Source of the DNA: Candidatus Omnitrophota bacterium
GTDB lineage: Bacteria; Hinthialibacterota; Hinthialibacteria; Hinthialibacterales; JAKPRU01
Length of the DNA: 64,000 nt
Reading direction: 5' to 3'
NCBI GenBank assembly: GCA_029570205.1
Contig: JAKQSI010000114.1
Span: 39,939-103,938, forward strand
The notes beneath the pieces were generated by a model. It worked only from the letters and a program-made list of their open reading frames with translations, had not been told where the DNA came from and made no database searches. The position numbers were made by a program, and so were the translations under genes. Below, piece after piece: positions 62,247-64,000 of this stretch. The first letter of the stretch is position 1. Every line of letters begins with the position of its first letter.

Positions 62247-63806
62247 CTACAATTCCTTGATCCGGATTTTGCGGAACCAGACCTTGCAACGATGGTCCTG
62301 CAAACCGATTACGCCTTCCCGGATGCGGTCTTTCATCTGGGGAATATCATCCACGTTGAAATTATGGATCTCTTTCCCGTTCAGTATGATTCGGACCTGC
62401 GGGCCACGGCATTCGATCTCAAATGCATTCCATTCCCCCGGCCCTTTTGCGGCATCCTCTTTCGGCCCAAGAATGTTATAGACCGCACCGAAAGAGTTTC
62501 TCGGATCGGCTTCGGTTCCCCCCAGGACTTGGATTTCAAAGGCAATTCGGGATGACCGTCCCCACAGCGGCGCGCGGACAAAAATCCCGCTGTTGCCACC
62601 CTCAGAGATTTTGACTTCCACACGCAGAATGAAGTCCTTGTATTGTCGTTGCGTTCGGAGATACGTGTTCGGCGCGGTTCCATCGCACGCGATTTCCCCA
62701 TTTTGAACCGAGAAACTCTGCCAGGAATCCGACAACGTTGTCCAACCTTTCAAGGTCCTGCCGTCGAACAGAGGCACGAATCCTTCCTCTTTTTCGCCGG
62801 GTTCCAACACGCCGGTGGCATCTTCCACACGTGTGGCAGCGGCATCTTCGGGAATCGGTCCGTGCAGGGCCAGTTGCGCGGCGCATACGGCTTTCAGGAA
62901 CCAGGCGATTCCTGTACCTGACTCAGCCGATTGCCCGCCGATATCAAACCGGGGAGAATCCCCTTCGCAGATACTTGGAAACCGGCCGATCAGATAAGCG
63001 CCTTTCATTCCCGCGATTTTTTCCGTAACGAGGTTGAGTTGCGGGTGAGGTTTGCCCGGGACCTCCGGATCTTCCGCCACACACGACACAATGACCGGCT
63101 TCTGGATGTACGCGCTTGGAATCGGCGCGGTCAATGATCGATCCCAGAACAGGGCATCGACCGGCTCTGTAATGGCGACGAATTGAGGGGAGCGGATGCG
63201 GATTTTTGCGGTGTCCAGGATCTGACCCATATCCGCGCCGATTATTCCCGGGAATCCCTCTTTGCCCTGGCGAAGAAGATCGACGTATTTTTTCAAATCG
63301 TTTGGACTGGGAACGGTTCCGAGGTTCAATGCGACCGCTCTGGTCCTTTTGAAAGTTTTCCCCAAATCGCTCAGGGCGCGTTCACAGGCTGCCGGGGACA
63401 GCGCCGCAGCGGGATCGCCGGAGAACACACGGATCACCGTGGGCATCCAACGCTCTTCCGCAGCCCTCTGGATGCGAAGGATTCGGTCGAATAATGCGGG
63501 GTCACCAATGGAGCCGTCCTCCGCAAACACCCCGCGACCCGTGCCCGACGGTTGAAAAGACAAGGCAATGGATCCGACTCCGTATTTTGCGTACACATTC
63601 AGCGCATCGATGGCCTCTTTTGCACGTTCATCGGACAGGGCGGCTGAGGAGATGTCAACTCCCCACAGTGCGAAAGGTCCATCATTGTTGATCAGGTTCT
63701 TGCCGTCCTTCCACAAACGGGCGGCATCCGCCTGGAACGATGGGATGAGGAGAAGAAGACAGAGGAAGAGGGGAAATCTTAAGAATTTGGTGGAAATCGA
63801 GTGCAT
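62247..63806 (-). CDS. Secreted protein with C-terminal DUF1080 (3-keto-glycoside hydrolase) domain
   Basis: 519 residues. A signal peptide (1-28, ending QADAA) precedes a region of about 30-320 that resembles a TIM-barrel-like glycoside hydrolase segment (GPFALWGVDISSAAL, YAKYGVGSIALSF). The DUF1080/3-keto-disaccharide hydrolase domain occupies about 340-519 with FVPLFDGRTLKGWT, SEGGNSGIFVRAP and GVIGLQDHRCKVWFRKIRIKEL. DUF1080 enzymes cleave 3-keto-glycosides made by oxidoreductases. That fits the Gfo/Idh gene at 59748 and the exported oxidoreductase at 17587. AAAAGGAG is ten bases before the ATG. The N-terminal part is less certain and might only be a carbohydrate-binding module. Confidence 0.82.
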   Translation of the reverse strand: MHSISTKFLRFPLFLCLLLLIPSFQADAARLWKDGKNLINNDGPFALWGVDISSAALSDERAKEAIDALNVYAKYGVGSIALSFQPSGTGRGVFAEDGSIGDPALFDRILRIQRAAEERWMPTVIRVFSGDPAAALSPAACERALSDLGKTFKRTRAVALNLGTVPSPNDLKKYVDLLRQGKEGFPGIIGADMGQILDTAKIRIRSPQFVAITEPVDALFWDRSLTAPIPSAYIQKPVIVSCVAEDPEVPGKPHPQLNLVTEKIAGMKGAYLIGRFPSICEGDSPRFDIGGQSAESGTGIAWFLKAVCAAQLALHGPIPEDAAATRVEDATGVLEPGEKEEGFVPLFDGRTLKGWTTLSDSWQSFSVQNGEIACDGTAPNTYLRTQRQYKDFILRVEVKISEGGNSGIFVRAPLWGRSSRIAFEIQVLGGTEADPRNSFGAVYNILGPKEDAAKGPGEWNAFEIECRGPQVRIILNGKEIHNFNVDDIPQMKDRIREGVIGLQDHRCKVWFRKIRIKEL

Positions 63807-64000
63807 TGTGTGGACGCTCCTTTTAGCAGCCTGTGGTTCAATGTCCCGTCATTCCGGCTAAGCCGGAATCCTGGAGTTTGGCTATTTTTGGGCATAGAAG
63901 CAAGCGGAGTGAAGGGAATATAGGAGACGATGGAGATTCTGGGGCTTCGTAGTGGGTGGAGAGGGATTTGCGAAGCCGGAGAAATGGTTGGTCTGGATGG
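63807..64000. other. Right edge with short repeat, no gene seen
   Basis: The stretch includes CATTCCGGCTAAGCCGGAATCCTGG (63848-63872 approximately), a palindromic intergenic motif of the same kind as at 6246-6300. No complete frame or signal is supported up to the window end. Confidence 0.4.

Noticed and set aside
1-64000. CRISPR array, tRNA or rRNA genes
   Set aside because: Reading the intergenic regions found no regularly spaced repeats and no tRNA T-arm or rRNA-like sequence.

Overview
The window is about 64 kb of chromosome from an uncultured, Gram-negative-type bacterium. An outer membrane is implied by mlaF/mlaD lipid-transport genes, many Sec or Tat signal peptides, a type II-style pseudopilin and lipid-linked surface-glycan enzymes. 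The mixture of Gfo/Idh/MocA oxidoreductases, a DUF1080 hydrolase, a CotH/lamin-tail protein, MAF-like DUF115 proteins and rubrerythrin-type oxygen defence recalls candidate phyla such as Sumerlaeota or Hydrogenedentota. That placement is an impression from gene content, not a demonstrated affiliation. No rRNA, tRNA, CRISPR array, prophage or intact transposase was seen.

Layout. 1-5.3 kb: the 5' part of pckA, a secreted GH67/GH20-like protein and a secreted alpha/beta hydrolase. 5.3-11.9 kb: SWIM and SNF2 proteins, a GT4 glycosyltransferase, two small membrane proteins and thioredoxin. 12.3-19 kb: a 1448-residue secreted protein whose C-terminus is a relative of the 4-kb hydrolase, a histone-H1-like basic protein and a Tat-exported oxidoreductase. 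19.1-22.9 kb: a URO-D-like protein, rplU, obgE (no rpmA between them) and a LacI-type regulator. 23-29.7 kb: a surface-glycan block with a polyprenyl-phosphate sugar transferase, twin MAF-like proteins and a GT4. 29.8-42 kb: rpoD, a pseudopilin, a LTD-CotH protein, mlaF-mlaD, a B12 radical SAM protein, a methyltransferase and an antiporter fused to a PTS IIA domain. 42-45.2 kb: a beta-propeller fused to a GT39-like membrane glycosyltransferase.

The most coherent region is 45.3-56.7 kb, where fourteen consecutive minus-strand genes are almost all concerned with oxygen, peroxide, superoxide and NO/hydroxylamine. They are hcp, a frameshifted ferredoxin, desulfoferrodoxin, rubrerythrin, a metal permease with an HMA tail, a TIGR02757 protein, cydB, cydA, a flavodiiron protein, rubredoxin, ferritin, thiol peroxidase, a ferritin-like protein and a PerR-type regulator. 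This points to an anaerobe or microaerophile that scavenges O2. A palindrome overlaps the hcp promoter and a Fur/PerR-like box lies in front of the regulator gene.

56.9-63.8 kb carries another GT4, a HEAT-repeat protein, an exported Gfo/Idh/MocA oxidoreductase, a secreted possibly ThuA-like protein and a DUF1080 (3-keto-glycoside hydrolase) protein, which together suggest oxidation-based sugar catabolism outside the cytoplasm. Intergenic regions hold at least two families of short palindromic repeats, one apparently nested inside another. I found no clearly new defence or mobile system. The best leads are the domain fusions, the oxygen-defence island with its damaged ferredoxin, and the repeat families.
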